Assembly (NCBI GenBank): GCA_019894975.1
Contig: JAGXNO010000002.1
Coordinates: 1 to 64,000 of the forward strand
Direction: 5' to 3'
DNA from: Promethearchaeota archaeon
Lineage (GTDB): Archaea > Asgardarchaeota > Lokiarchaeia > Sigyniarchaeales > SOKP01
Length of the DNA stretch: 64,000 nt
Below the pieces are notes generated by a model, which was not told where the DNA came from, ran no database searches, and was given only the letters and a program-made list of their open reading frames with translations. Shown piece after piece: positions 37,500 through 47,171 of this stretch (position 1 is its first letter; each line of letters begins with the position of its first letter). The position numbers and the translations under genes are program-made.

Positions 37500-37920
37500 C
37501 TATTTCAATGATTATTGATAATTTTGTATTAGGGTTTCTTAAAGCTTTAGTTAAATCCCTGTTTATTTCAACTGATGATTTTGAACAGTTTATTAAAATT
37601 GTTCTTTCACAAACAAAATTACTTTTCCGAAAAACAATATCTTTTTTATCTGATAATGCTAAATTCCTATTTCCATAACCAAAAAAATAATCCTGTATCT
37701 CGTCCGCTTCTAAAATAACTTTAAATTTAGCTCCGTTTTTTATTTCAATCTTTAAATCTTCTATTAAATCACTACAAGCTTTTGAAGCCTTTACTCCTAT
37801 AATACAGTCTCCCTTTTTGGTCAGGTTTATATCTTTAGTAATCTCAATCGTGGTCTTATGTTTAGATAATATATTCTCATGACCCCATGCGTGAATTCTT
37901 TCTATAATTGTCAAAATCAC
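37492..37920 (-). CDS. DUF371 archaeal protein
   Basis: This 142-residue protein matches archaeal DUF371: GHENILSKHKTTIEIT (family GHxNIxxxHxTTxExT), LTKKGDCIIGVKASKA and a C-terminal TKALRNPNTKLSI. The function is unknown; a nucleic-acid or tRNA-related role is suggested by its operon with tgtA (4-base overlap upstream) and trm5 (8-base overlap downstream). Confidence 0.88.
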   Translation of the reverse strand: MILTIIERIHAWGHENILSKHKTTIEITKDINLTKKGDCIIGVKASKACSDLIEDLKIEIKNGAKFKVILEADEIQDYFFGYGNRNLALSDKKDIVFRKSNFVCERTILINCSKSSVEINRDLTKALRNPNTKLSIIIEIDE

Positions 37921-39578
37921 TCCACCTTGAAAGAGTCTAAAAGTTCGGATAAATTATGAAAAACTGGAATGGTTATGGATAATTCTGAGCTTAAATCATC
38001 AAATAATTTATTTAAAATATCCTTTTTCAAGTAAATAGTTTCTTCATTGAATTGATTAATGTATCTTTCTGGTACTAAAACACCATATTTAATATAATTT
38101 TGATTATACAAATCAAAAAAAATCTTAACCTTTTGTTCAAGATTTCTATAAAGCTTACTATTAGCTTCCAAAATCTCTATAGATTCATATTGGCCCATTG
38201 GAAAAGAAGAAGCTAATTCAAATGGAATAATCCCATAGAAACCAGAGATCAACGCGATATGAAGTAATTCCCGGGGAATAATGGTATTACTATTAAGTTC
38301 ATCTAACCAATTCTTCGTACTTGGTGATTTATATCCTTTAACATCCAATTCAGGTATCAAAATTAAGAATTTGGCTTCTTGTGGAACTCTATAGTTATTT
38401 TTTAATTTAGTAGCAAATCGGTGAAGCATTGGTCTATCTACACTTTCTAGAGAAGCATATAGTCTACCATGTGGTTTATAAATTTTTTCATATTTCTCAA
38501 GAAAAGGTAAATCCGACTTAACTGCGTTTAAAGCATCTACCAAAGTAGGGTGGTTTCTTACTCTTTGTTCTACTAGCTCCCATAAATTCCCCTCTTTGAT
38601 TGCTTGGCGCACAGTTCTTAATTCTGAAAATGAAATATGCAAGTTATGTTTTGCCAATAATTCAGTTCGGAGTTCTTCCTCAAAACTTATTACTTCCTTT
38701 GGCTTATATTCACAACAAATCGGGCAATGACAAGGAAATTCTTCTAGTTCCTCTAATTTACTTGTTCCAGTTGACAATGTGAAGTATCTATTTTCTTTAG
38801 CAAATAGAACATAGGCTGCAGAATCCATTAAATCACATCCACAAGCTACAGCTAAGGAAAAAAATTGAGGTAATCCTAATCCAAACATGTGAACTGGCTT
38901 ATTCCAAACAAGATTTTTTTTAACATTTAATAGAATTTTAATTACTAAATCAAATCTATAACTTAATAAAGATTTGACCAAGCCACCTACTGCGTAAATA
39001 TCAAAATCTAATTTACTCATTTCATTTGTGCTAATTTTCAATAAATCCAAATACTTAGCACCATGAATAGGACCAAACCAATGACAAACTTGATTAATTC
39101 TGCGAATTATGTTTTCCTTAGCTCGTTGTATTGATAAGTAGACTTTCTCTTTAGCTGTTTCATAATCATCATCAGGTTGAATAGGTACATCCAATATCAC
39201 AGGAAAATCTGAACCAATATCTTCCTGGAAACTTTCAATAATTTCTGCATTAATTTCAATATCAGTTTTATTGTACATATATTTTTGAAAGGCTCCGCTA
39301 TCTGTGGCAATTATTCCATCAAAATTTAAATAGTTATGAATTCCTGATTTTAAAACCGATTCTCGCTCTTGAAGATTCTGATAGAGAATATAAGCATTCG
39401 TAAAAACACATTGGGCACCAATTTTCTTCAGATCTGAAGTATTAATAATATTTTTGTATGGATGAACAACTGGAAACAAATTAGGAGTAACCATCTCTTT
39501 TTTATTTACAGTTAATTTACCTATACGTCCTAAGGCATCTATATCAGTTATCTCCCAATTCATATTTTCTGCACTCAT
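37917..39578 (-). CDS. tgtA: Archaeosine tRNA-guanine transglycosylase (TgtA)
   Basis: This 553-residue enzyme inserts preQ0 at position 15 of tRNAs. The catalytic barrel (residues ~1-350) has TDSGAFQKY (catalytic Asp), GLGLPQFFSLAVACGCDLMDSA and the zinc motif CHCPICC at about 280. The remaining 200 residues form the C-terminal domain of archaeal TGT, but a full PUA domain at the end could not be seen, so it may be shorter than the longest family members. It overlaps DUF371 by 4 bases; AK6 lies upstream by 13 bases. Confidence 0.92.
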   Translation of the reverse strand: MSAENMNWEITDIDALGRIGKLTVNKKEMVTPNLFPVVHPYKNIINTSDLKKIGAQCVFTNAYILYQNLQERESVLKSGIHNYLNFDGIIATDSGAFQKYMYNKTDIEINAEIIESFQEDIGSDFPVILDVPIQPDDDYETAKEKVYLSIQRAKENIIRRINQVCHWFGPIHGAKYLDLLKISTNEMSKLDFDIYAVGGLVKSLLSYRFDLVIKILLNVKKNLVWNKPVHMFGLGLPQFFSLAVACGCDLMDSAAYVLFAKENRYFTLSTGTSKLEELEEFPCHCPICCEYKPKEVISFEEELRTELLAKHNLHISFSELRTVRQAIKEGNLWELVEQRVRNHPTLVDALNAVKSDLPFLEKYEKIYKPHGRLYASLESVDRPMLHRFATKLKNNYRVPQEAKFLILIPELDVKGYKSPSTKNWLDELNSNTIIPRELLHIALISGFYGIIPFELASSFPMGQYESIEILEANSKLYRNLEQKVKIFFDLYNQNYIKYGVLVPERYINQFNEETIYLKKDILNKLFDDLSSELSITIPVFHNLSELLDSFKVE

Positions 39579-39591
39579 TACGTTTTTTTGA

Positions 39592-40185
39592 CTAATCGAA
39601 AAATTCCTTTAACCTATCTTCCTGATCTAATTTTTCTAACCAATCTATTTTACCTATATGATAATTATTTACTTCTTCTTTCTCAGTTATTATATCCTTA
39701 ATTATTTTAACTACGGAAATTATTGATAAATTCGTAGTATCAATCTCGAAAAGAGGTTTCTTTATTTTTTTTTTAAGAAAATAATTAACGCAGTTTCCCA
39801 GTATTTCTGCTTGAATATTTTCAGTTATTTTTTTTGAGTTATAATCTTTTTCTTTTAATCGATTACTTAATTCATCTGGATGGCATCTTAAAACAAATAC
39901 ATAATTAATAAATTTATTCGGAATAATATCGGAAAAATGACTTTCTATTATCAAGAATGAAGGATTAATTTTTTTTATCTTTTTGATTTTTCCCAGGACA
40001 TATGGTAGAAATACTTTAAAATCAACAATAGTAGTTTTTCTTTCTTCATCATAATCAAAAGAAAAATCATCAGAAGTTGCCAACTCATTTAAGGAAATTA
40101 TCATACCACCAATTAAATTGGACAACTCTTTAGCTACAGAGGTTTTACCACAACCCGGAGTACCGGAGATTATAATATTTAACAT
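39592..40185 (-). CDS. AK6/Fap7-type adenylate kinase, ribosome maturation
   Basis: This 197-residue protein has P-loop GTPGCGKT at residues 7-14, SLNELA near 32, ESHFSD near 92 and RLKEKDYNSKKITENIQAEI near 118. It belongs to the Fap7/AK6 group (NTPase acting with uS11 in 40S/30S maturation). It is the first gene of a minus-strand tRNA/ribosome operon (TgtA, DUF371, Trm5). Confidence 0.9.
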   Translation of the reverse strand: MLNIIISGTPGCGKTSVAKELSNLIGGMIISLNELATSDDFSFDYDEERKTTIVDFKVFLPYVLGKIKKIKKINPSFLIIESHFSDIIPNKFINYVFVLRCHPDELSNRLKEKDYNSKKITENIQAEILGNCVNYFLKKKIKKPLFEIDTTNLSIISVVKIIKDIITEKEEVNNYHIGKIDWLEKLDQEDRLKEFFD

Positions 40186-40261
40186 TTCTAAATTTATAAA
40201 ATAGATTTATAATTAAAAAAGTCAACGGAGTCTATTGAAATTAACTCATATGAAAAAAAGA

Positions 40262-40335
40262 TGGGAAAGGGGGGCTTCGAACCCCCGACCTCACGGTTAT
40301 CAGCCGTGCGCTATACCAGGCTAAGCCACTCTCCC
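40262..40335 (-). tRNA. tRNA-Ile(GAT)
   Basis: The minus strand folds as a complete 74-base tRNA: acceptor GGGAGAG with CTTTCCC (with one G-U), anticodon arm CACGG-CTGATAA-CCGTG giving anticodon GAT, T-arm GGGGG-TTCGAAG-CCCCC, discriminator A, no encoded CCA. No intron. Its promoter side has a TTTTATAATTAT stretch about 35-45 bases upstream. Confidence 0.96.
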
Positions 40336-40483
40336 TTTTTGGGGAATTTAATGGTATATTGATATTATAATTATAAAACAATAGCTAACTAATAAATTTA
40401 ATAATATGTATTTAAAAAATTTTTTGACCTAAATTATTATAGTCTAATGGTTTTATTTTTAGTTATAAAAAATAGTGGTATTA

Positions 40484-40915
40484 ATGCCTAAAATTTTAAA
40501 TTATTCAATAGTAGGGTTAGAGGATTATACAATAGGGTTTAATGACTATTGTTCCCTATGTGAGATTCAGCAGTTTTGTAAGTGGGGGAAAGATGAACCT
40601 TTTTCTATCAACATCAGCTGCGGGGATTTAAATCGCGCTAAAGAAAAAGTTAAATTCGAACAGCTTCAAAAATTACAGAAAACTGAAGATGTTTCCGTTT
40701 CGTATGAAGAGTTAGTGAAGAAAGTTAAAATAAATCTGCAGGGGATAATTTCAGAAATTTGGAAAGGTAAAATAAAAGCGTTGAAAGAAGAAATCAGATG
40801 TTTGAACTCTCGAAAAATTGATCCTATGTTAGTTTCTCAACAAGGTCAAGATTGGTGGCAAGATTTCAACGTCACCATGAAAGTTATAAATACAGAATGT
40901 GAAAAAATCTCTTAA
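40484..40915 (+). CDS. Unknown protein with cysteines
   Basis: This ~143-residue protein is not recognised. N-terminal CSLCEIQQFCKWG with a later CGDLNRAKEKVKF suggests a cysteine-based metal site; the C-terminal part is helical. ATG at 40484 is chosen over GTG at 40475. It stands alone between tRNA-Ile and the convergent SDR gene. Confidence 0.6.
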   Translation: MPKILNYSIVGLEDYTIGFNDYCSLCEIQQFCKWGKDEPFSINISCGDLNRAKEKVKFEQLQKLQKTEDVSVSYEELVKKVKINLQGIISEIWKGKIKALKEEIRCLNSRKIDPMLVSQQGQDWWQDFNVTMKVINTECEKIS

Positions 40916-40935
40916 AAAAAGTAAAAGGTATGGAA

Positions 40936-41730
40936 TTACAATTTATTGATGCTGAGAGTCATCCCACCATCTATGATAATATTTTGTCCTGTTATATAAT
41001 CTGAAGCGGGTGAGGCTAAGAATAATGCTACATCTGCTACTTGTTTAGCTTCTCCTATTTGGTCTAATGGTATTTTTATATTTCTCAGCTTAATCCATTC
41101 TCTGATGAAATCGGGATCATTATTGTATATTGGAGTAAGGAATATTCCTGGACAAATTGCATTAACGGTTATGTTACTCTGCCCTAGCTCAAGAGCCCAA
41201 AGCTTTGTGAAGGCTATTAGTGCCGCCTTACTAACACTATACATTCCTATAAATGGATTTAAGCCGCTATCGGTCCCTGCGCATGAAGTAATGTTGATAA
41301 CTTTACCTGCAATTGGTTTGAATTTCTGTTTACTCATTTTTCTATAAAAAGCTTTGGTCACGTTCCATGCTCCTTTCACATTTACATCCATTACTTTATT
41401 ATAATCATTAATCTTAGTTTTTAGAGATGATGATCCCCCTCTTATTCCCGCATTATTTACTAAAAGAAATAAATTATCAAATTTCTGATAAACATCTTTT
41501 CTCATTATTTCAACTTGCTTTTCATCCGAGATATCTGCTTCTGCAAGAAGGATATCAACTTTATGTGATTTAAGAATTATTTCACGAGTTTCATTAATAC
41601 TTTCTATATTTATATCATTTAAAACTAAATTTGCACCTTTACTTGCAAAAGCTATGGCCATCTCTCTTCCAAATCCACTTCCTGCACCCGTGACCAGGGC
41701 CACTTTGCCATCCAAAAATTGTTCACCCAT
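40936..41730 (-). CDS. Short-chain dehydrogenase/reductase
   Basis: This ~264-residue classical SDR has NAD(P)-binding TGAGSGFGRE near the N-terminus, LVNNAGIRGG, catalytic ITSCAG and YSVSKAAL (YxxxK) and the end PASDYITGQNIIIDGG. The Asp at the end of beta strand 2 (LVLNDIN) favours NAD. Start ATG at 41730 (GTG at 41742 is an alternative). It is downstream of a TPP enzyme on the same strand by 27-40 bases, so it may act in the same pathway. Substrate unknown. Confidence 0.9.
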   Translation of the reverse strand: MGEQFLDGKVALVTGAGSGFGREMAIAFASKGANLVLNDINIESINETREIILKSHKVDILLAEADISDEKQVEIMRKDVYQKFDNLFLLVNNAGIRGGSSSLKTKINDYNKVMDVNVKGAWNVTKAFYRKMSKQKFKPIAGKVINITSCAGTDSGLNPFIGMYSVSKAALIAFTKLWALELGQSNITVNAICPGIFLTPIYNNDPDFIREWIKLRNIKIPLDQIGEAKQVADVALFLASPASDYITGQNIIIDGGMTLSINKL

Positions 41731-41769
41731 AATTTCTTTCACACTAAACTTTAATTATTGTAGAATTTA

Positions 41770-43503
41770 TTATCCAAAAAGACCTTTATTTTTTTTATAT
41801 TGAGCCAAAAATCTCATTGGAGTAGGAGTTTCAAATGCAATTTCAACATCGATGACTGCTGGTTTTCTGGAGTCAATTGCTCTCTGTAGTGCAGGCTTTA
41901 TATCTTCAGGATTATCAATTTTTTCACTATAACATCCAAAACCCTTAGCGATTTCAGCATAATTAATCGAGGGAAAATCTACATCACAATATCTCTTTTT
42001 AAAACCTTTTTTTTGAGCACTTTTAATCATTCCCCAGGCACAATTATTAGCAATAACAATAATTATTGGTAAATTTAATCTTACTGCTGTTTCTAATTCC
42101 TGAACATTAAATAGAAAGCTTCCATCTCCAGATAAGCAAACAACAAGTTTATCTGGTTTTGCAATTTTGATAGCAACGGAATAAGGAATACCAGTACCTA
42201 AATGACCCATTGAATTTGGGAAAAATGTTGATCTAGGTGAGCGCGCTTTATGATTGATAAATTGATATGAAAAAACTACAATATCTCCTCCATCTAGAAC
42301 TATTTGGGCATCTTCAGGAATAAAGTCAAATAATTCATAGACAAGTCTTTCTGGTTTCATAGGTAATTTTTTTGATTCTAATATTTTTAGATTTGAGCTT
42401 AATTGATTTTTCCTTATTTCCTGTAAATAGGTATTCCATTCATTCCATTCTGTAATTTTACTTTTTGGAATATTTTGTTCCATTTCAACCAAGAGTTGGT
42501 GAATAACTGCTTTACAATCACCGATGATACCCACTTCAATTGGTCTATTTTTCCCAATCTCCTTTGGATCTATATCAATCTGAATTATTTTCTGCCCTTG
42601 ATTCCAGAGAGGTGGTGCGCCATAAAATATTGAATAATCCCATTTACATCCAAATGATACAACTACATCTGCTTCAGAAGCTGCTGTGCGATATGATGCA
42701 TTAATCAAATAAGAATCTAAAAATGTGTTTTTATCACTCCCGATTGATCCAATACCATTAATTGTGGTGCCTGAAGGGATTACATAAGTCTCAGAGAGTG
42801 CTATTAGTTCTTCTGAAGCCTCTGAGGCGGTTACTCCCCCTCCGGCAATTAATAACGGCTTTTTAGCAGTTTTTAAGATTTCAACTGCTCGTTTAATATC
42901 ATCTGATTCTCCGTTTGGTCTATTAAAAGGTCTGTATTTTTCAGGAGGTAAGATCTTTTTTTTATCCTCATCAGTGGCGTTTCTGACCAATGCTGTTTCC
43001 CTGAATTCAAGGTAAACAGGACCTCTTCTCCCAGATAAAGCAATTCTTATTGCTTTTTGAAGAGCTTTTGGGATTTCTTTAGGTTCTTCTACCTGTATTT
43101 GAGCTTTTGTTATTGGTTTCATTAAAGCAATTTGATCTATTCCTCCTTGTAAAATACCTGTATCTTCAAACATTCTACCTATCTGGGCACCGATAACTAA
43201 CAAGGGAATAGAATCAGCATTAGCAGTAGCTACGGCAGGTACAAGATGAGTTACTCCTGGACCAACAGTCCCTAAACAAACACCAATCTCTCCAGTTGCT
43301 CTAGCCCAAGCATCTGCCATATGACCTCCTGCTTGTTCATGTCTCACCATAACCGTATCAATACCTTGTTCTCGACCCCAACGTTCTATAGCATCATAAA
43401 TTTGCAGTAATTCACCACCAACTAAACCAAATATTTTAGTTACTCCTTCTTTTAAAAGGCATTTGACAGTTAAATCTCCACCACTTAATATTTGATCACT
43501 CAT
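41770..43503 (-). CDS. Thiamine-diphosphate enzyme (acetolactate synthase-like)
   Basis: This 577-residue protein has the three-part layout of TPP enzymes: N-terminal PYR domain with catalytic Glu in RHEQAGGHMADAWAR, central domain, and C-terminal PP domain with GDGSFLFN...ANNCAWG (TPP/Mg motif). It resembles the large subunit of acetolactate synthase, but without its regulatory subunit nearby the reaction is uncertain; sulfopyruvate, benzoylformate or oxalyl-type decarboxylases share this fold. The next gene downstream is an SDR. Confidence 0.85.
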   Translation of the reverse strand: MSDQILSGGDLTVKCLLKEGVTKIFGLVGGELLQIYDAIERWGREQGIDTVMVRHEQAGGHMADAWARATGEIGVCLGTVGPGVTHLVPAVATANADSIPLLVIGAQIGRMFEDTGILQGGIDQIALMKPITKAQIQVEEPKEIPKALQKAIRIALSGRRGPVYLEFRETALVRNATDEDKKKILPPEKYRPFNRPNGESDDIKRAVEILKTAKKPLLIAGGGVTASEASEELIALSETYVIPSGTTINGIGSIGSDKNTFLDSYLINASYRTAASEADVVVSFGCKWDYSIFYGAPPLWNQGQKIIQIDIDPKEIGKNRPIEVGIIGDCKAVIHQLLVEMEQNIPKSKITEWNEWNTYLQEIRKNQLSSNLKILESKKLPMKPERLVYELFDFIPEDAQIVLDGGDIVVFSYQFINHKARSPRSTFFPNSMGHLGTGIPYSVAIKIAKPDKLVVCLSGDGSFLFNVQELETAVRLNLPIIIVIANNCAWGMIKSAQKKGFKKRYCDVDFPSINYAEIAKGFGCYSEKIDNPEDIKPALQRAIDSRKPAVIDVEIAFETPTPMRFLAQYKKNKGLFG

Positions 43504-43621
43504 AATTCCCTAAATTACATCTTAAAAATAAACTTTATTACAGGTCTAGTAGCTGAAAAATCATACTTATGAGATAAATGGGATTTACATGCTTAAATGA
43601 TTCTATATTCAAGATAATATA

Positions 43622-44920
43622 TTATTTTACAGATTCAGCAAATTTTAATTTACTAATATGTTTTTTTATAGGAAATTCCCCACTAAGAATCATGGATTTC
43701 AGTTGTTCGGCAAGTTGAATTGCTCCATGTCGATCAGATTGTCTCAATACTACGGGAATTTCACTCTCCTCGAATTTAATCTGTTTCATGTCTAGCTCAA
43801 AGGCTTCCGGACACAAACGAGCACAATTTCCACAATTAAAGCAGCGTGATCGGTTTATCATAGAGATAATTCCGTCTTTTATGATAAATGCGTTTGTTGG
43901 GCATTTATCAATAACATCACATTTTTCACATCTTTTACATACCTCAGCATTAAACTTCATTCGGAAATTATTATCCCAAACATCCCCATATGTAATTTCT
44001 CCAACCTTTTCTCTCCCTACAAGACTTAAAATATTCAATTTAACATCCTTATCAGATTTTACAAGGTTATTAAAGATCTTTTCATTCAATATAAGGATTG
44101 GAATGGCCAAACTGCAAATTGGTTCTAAACTATATGAGGTTTTAAAAGCCCCCATAAATTCAGGTTTCATACCTGAAAGTGGTGAAATTGTCATCATATT
44201 AGGTTTAGCAATATAATTTCGAGTTCCAGGGCCCATTAAATACCCAATATTTCCATTAACCAAAACTGGTGAACCAACTCCAAAAGATTCAAACTCAGGA
44301 TCGTTTTGGAAAGGATTCAATGCCCCACAGCCAGCAAATGTAATTTCTGACTTATTAGGTTCAAAAGGGAGACAAGAAAAGATAGTATCTACACTATATG
44401 ATTCACAATTAATCATAGCATTGTAATTTTTGATTGCTTGTCTAGTCCCCATTAACTTGGCAAATTGCATATCTTCTAAAACTAAATTCTTTTTTACAAT
44501 TTCACCTTCAGAACTCTTCGCTATTATTTCTACTGATTTTCCTTCGACAATGTCTCTGAACAGGGATCCTCCACAATAATTTTCTATTGTTTTACTTTGT
44601 GCAGTACCATAAACGATTAGATCAGCTATGCCTAAATATTCATTTGGACAAGGTCCCGGAAATGATGGTATACCATTTATAGTAATTTCTATAAATTTGC
44701 GTAAAGTTTTAGGTGGTGATAGCCGGAATGAAAATATTCCCATAATCCCACTCATTAACCCTTTAGTAGCAGTGGTAACAATATCAATATCCTCAAATTT
44801 GATTACTTCATCATCAAGGATTTGATTTATTAATTCCTGAACCGTTAATACAACGGCAGTACCCTCTTCAATTTTCTTTCTTATATCTGAGAGTTTTCTT
44901 GTTTTAATAGTAAATATCAC
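43622..44920 (-). CDS. HcyBio (COG1900/DUF39) protein fused to a ferredoxin domain
   Basis: This 432-residue protein has an N-terminal HcyBio domain (residues ~1-330), with TFAGCGALNPFQNDPEF holding the conserved Cys and later GPGTRNYI. A C-terminal two [4Fe-4S] ferredoxin domain follows (CKRCEKCDVIDKCP and CFNCGNCARLCPEAF, residues ~328-385). HcyBio proteins of the MA1821 type transfer sulfur in homocysteine formation with a partner ferredoxin (MA1822 type); here the ferredoxin is fused. It is upstream of the TPP enzyme on the same strand by 118 bases. Confidence 0.88.
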   Translation of the reverse strand: MIFTIKTRKLSDIRKKIEEGTAVVLTVQELINQILDDEVIKFEDIDIVTTATKGLMSGIMGIFSFRLSPPKTLRKFIEITINGIPSFPGPCPNEYLGIADLIVYGTAQSKTIENYCGGSLFRDIVEGKSVEIIAKSSEGEIVKKNLVLEDMQFAKLMGTRQAIKNYNAMINCESYSVDTIFSCLPFEPNKSEITFAGCGALNPFQNDPEFESFGVGSPVLVNGNIGYLMGPGTRNYIAKPNMMTISPLSGMKPEFMGAFKTSYSLEPICSLAIPILILNEKIFNNLVKSDKDVKLNILSLVGREKVGEITYGDVWDNNFRMKFNAEVCKRCEKCDVIDKCPTNAFIIKDGIISMINRSRCFNCGNCARLCPEAFELDMKQIKFEESEIPVVLRQSDRHGAIQLAEQLKSMILSGEFPIKKHISKLKFAESVK

Positions 44921-45010
44921 CCTTTTTTTTCAAAAAATCAACATTTTAAATCTTTATTTTATAATAAAATTTTTTTAATTTTAAAAATCCTTAATTAATT
45001 ATATAATTTA

Positions 45011-45712
45011 ATGCAATTTTTAGAGGTCAAAAACTTATTGTCATATTTTGAATCAAGATTACCTGTGGATTTCAAAGATTTAAAAGAAATTAAAACGAAA
45101 ATTAAAATATGTGAAGGGCTAGGTATAAAAAACATCATTTTAGAACCAATAAATGGATTAGAAAAAATTTCTTTTGATATAAAAGAAAAGATTCAAAGTG
45201 AATCACAAATTAATATTTTCTTTCGAATAAATTTAAGATTAGGAACTATTGAGGAATTTAGACAAATTATTAGAAAATATAATAATTTTCAGGATATTCT
45301 TTCCATAGAATCCTTAAATAAGGAAGTCCAATTGCATTCTGCTAAAGATTCAAGAGTAGACTTAGTTTCATTTTCTGATCCAGAGATACTACAAACCCTT
45401 ACAACCGGCGTAATTTCATTAACTAAACAAAATAATTCTTTTATAGAATTTTCACTCGCACCACTTATGGTAAGCAATAAAACTAATCAATCTAAAAATT
45501 TTAGGAAATTATATAAAAACATACAATTGGCTCTAAAATTAAAAGCAAATTATATAATAAGTGGGAATTTTAAGAATATTTTTGATTATCGACATCCAAG
45601 AGCTTTAATAAGTGTATGTCATTCGCTTTTAGGTATCCCAATGAGTATCGCAAAAGAAGTATATACAAAAAATCCCCAATTACTAGTGGGAAAATCTAAA
45701 AAATTTAGTTAA
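45011..45712 (+). CDS. rnp3: RNase P protein component Rpp30 (RNP3)
   Basis: This 233-residue RNase P subunit is a TIM-barrel protein with DSRVDLVSFSDPEIL and the C-terminal IISGNFKNIFDYRHPRALIS (family pattern with RxPRxxxxL). It works with Pop5 and the RNase P RNA in 5' tRNA maturation. The pop5-like gene follows 14 bases later, an arrangement known in archaea. Confidence 0.92.
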   Translation: MQFLEVKNLLSYFESRLPVDFKDLKEIKTKIKICEGLGIKNIILEPINGLEKISFDIKEKIQSESQINIFFRINLRLGTIEEFRQIIRKYNNFQDILSIESLNKEVQLHSAKDSRVDLVSFSDPEILQTLTTGVISLTKQNNSFIEFSLAPLMVSNKTNQSKNFRKLYKNIQLALKLKANYIISGNFKNIFDYRHPRALISVCHSLLGIPMSIAKEVYTKNPQLLVGKSKKFS

Positions 45713-45726
45713 AGAGGAGAATTACT

Positions 45727-46056
45727 ATCGTTAAAATAGGAAGACAAAGATATATTGTTTTTAAAATAATAAAGGAATCAGAACTTTTTCTCGATCAAAA
45801 TATTATTCTAAAGTCAGTCTGGCAATCAATATGGAGATATTTTGGCATGAAAGAAGCGAATAAAATAGGTTTATGGTTGATAGAACTGAATTTAACAGAA
45901 GAATATGGAATTATTAGATTTTCTCATGATACTAAAGAAGTTATTATTACGGCTTTAACGCTTGTACAAGAAATTAATGGAAAAAGAGTGATATTATCAC
46001 CAATAAAGACTTCCGGTACAATAAATACTTTAAAAAAAAAGATGGCTATAAAATAA
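45727..46056 (+). CDS. rnp2: RNase P protein component Pop5 (RNP2), non-standard start
   Basis: The frame 45727-46056 gives a 109-residue protein with KIGRQRYIVFKI, SIWRYFGMKEANK, YGIIRFSHD and the C-terminal SGTINTLKKKM, matching Pop5. No ATG, GTG or TTG exists before residue 41 (Met at 45847). A GAGGAG Shine-Dalgarno at 45714-45719 lies 7 bases before ATC-GTT-AAA-ATA, so initiation at the ATC (read as Met, MVKIGRQ) fits the family N-terminus. The alternatives are a sequencing error (ATG read as ATC) or truncation starting at 45847. Confidence 0.82.
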   Translation: MVKIGRQRYIVFKIIKESELFLDQNIILKSVWQSIWRYFGMKEANKIGLWLIELNLTEEYGIIRFSHDTKEVIITALTLVQEINGKRVILSPIKTSGTINTLKKKMAIK

Positions 46057-46102
46057 AAAACAATAAAGTAATAATTAACTAAAAATATCAATTTTATATA
46101 AA

Positions 46103-46549
46103 ATGGATAGTATAAACATAACTGACGCCTATATTCAACAATTAGAAGATTTTATGAATACAAATTTAGAGATTTCTCTCTCGAAATTTGAGAACCTAAA
46201 ATCATATGAAAATTTATTAGTTATTCAATCTGCTATTGAAAATTCAATTAAATTGTCAATTTATCCAATAAAGAAAGGAAAAGTAATTAAGATAAGCCTT
46301 TTTGGTTTAAAACTATCAAAAAAGATTTTAAAGGAAATATCCAAAATTCTTCAAAAATTTCAAGTTATTCATACTTCCGGATTTCTTAAAATAAAAAATC
46401 GCATTTATTTTGAGTGTTATTTGAACTTGAGTATATCTGAAAGTGAAAACAAGAGTTTAAAAGCTTCTTTGGACAAGATTAAAAATATATTTAAGGAAAT
46501 AAAAATAGAAGAAGTAAGAATTAAGAACAGTAAACTCGCTCAATTATGA
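46103..46549 (+). CDS. Unknown protein in the RNase P operon
   Basis: This 148-residue protein is not recognised. A helical first half is followed by strand-rich VIHTSGFLKIKNRIYFECYL, which could form a small alpha/beta domain. It lies 46 bases after pop5 and overlaps the next gene by 4 bases, so it is likely co-transcribed with the RNase P genes. Confidence 0.6.
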   Translation: MDSINITDAYIQQLEDFMNTNLEISLSKFENLKSYENLLVIQSAIENSIKLSIYPIKKGKVIKISLFGLKLSKKILKEISKILQKFQVIHTSGFLKIKNRIYFECYLNLSISESENKSLKASLDKIKNIFKEIKIEEVRIKNSKLAQL

Positions 46550-47004
46550 ACCCATGGATTGTATATTTAAAATTTTCAGATGGAACTGATAAGAAATTAG
46601 AATTATTTGATACCAAAGTATATTTTGAAGGATATTTAAAAATAAAAAGGAGTTTTTTTAATGCTCTTGGCAAGTCAATAAAGATATCTAAGAAATATTT
46701 TACACAAAACGCGATAGAAAAAGTCTTAAGCCCAGAGGAGAGTGATTGGACTTTAAATCCCTGGATGTTGATAACTGTTAAAGACAATGAAAAAAAAAAG
46801 CCCTTTTGGTTTTTTATAAAAAGAGAAAAAGATTTGTCTGGAGTACTTGTAGCAATTGGCCCAAAACCATTTGCGGAGTATAATAATAATAATCAATCTG
46901 AAGCTAAACGAGAAATCAAGAATATATTAAACTATATAAACTCCTATATGAATAAATTCAATTGTATAGTCTTTCTACCTAAATTTTTAACTAAGTTAAC
47001 CTGA
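46546..47004 (+). CDS. Unknown protein in the RNase P operon
   Basis: This 152-residue protein is not recognised. It has beta-rich starts (WIVYLKFSDGTDKKLELF), a central aromatic motif (NPWMLITVKDNEKKKPFWFF) and a C-terminal helix. It overlaps the previous gene by 4 bases, a sign of translational coupling. The next gene begins 168 bases later. Confidence 0.6.
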   Translation: MNPWIVYLKFSDGTDKKLELFDTKVYFEGYLKIKRSFFNALGKSIKISKKYFTQNAIEKVLSPEESDWTLNPWMLITVKDNEKKKPFWFFIKREKDLSGVLVAIGPKPFAEYNNNNQSEAKREIKNILNYINSYMNKFNCIVFLPKFLTKLT

Positions 47005-47171
47005 ATAGAGAGAAGGTAAGATAAATTATTTTTATTTGAATTTTTATTCTTATCAATATTGATTAAATATTGAATGATGTTAGGAAAAATATTAAATTTA
47101 ATTTTAATTATCAATTTTAATATTCAATTAACTAATAAAATAAAAATTTATAGAAAAACGGCTTTTTTAAT

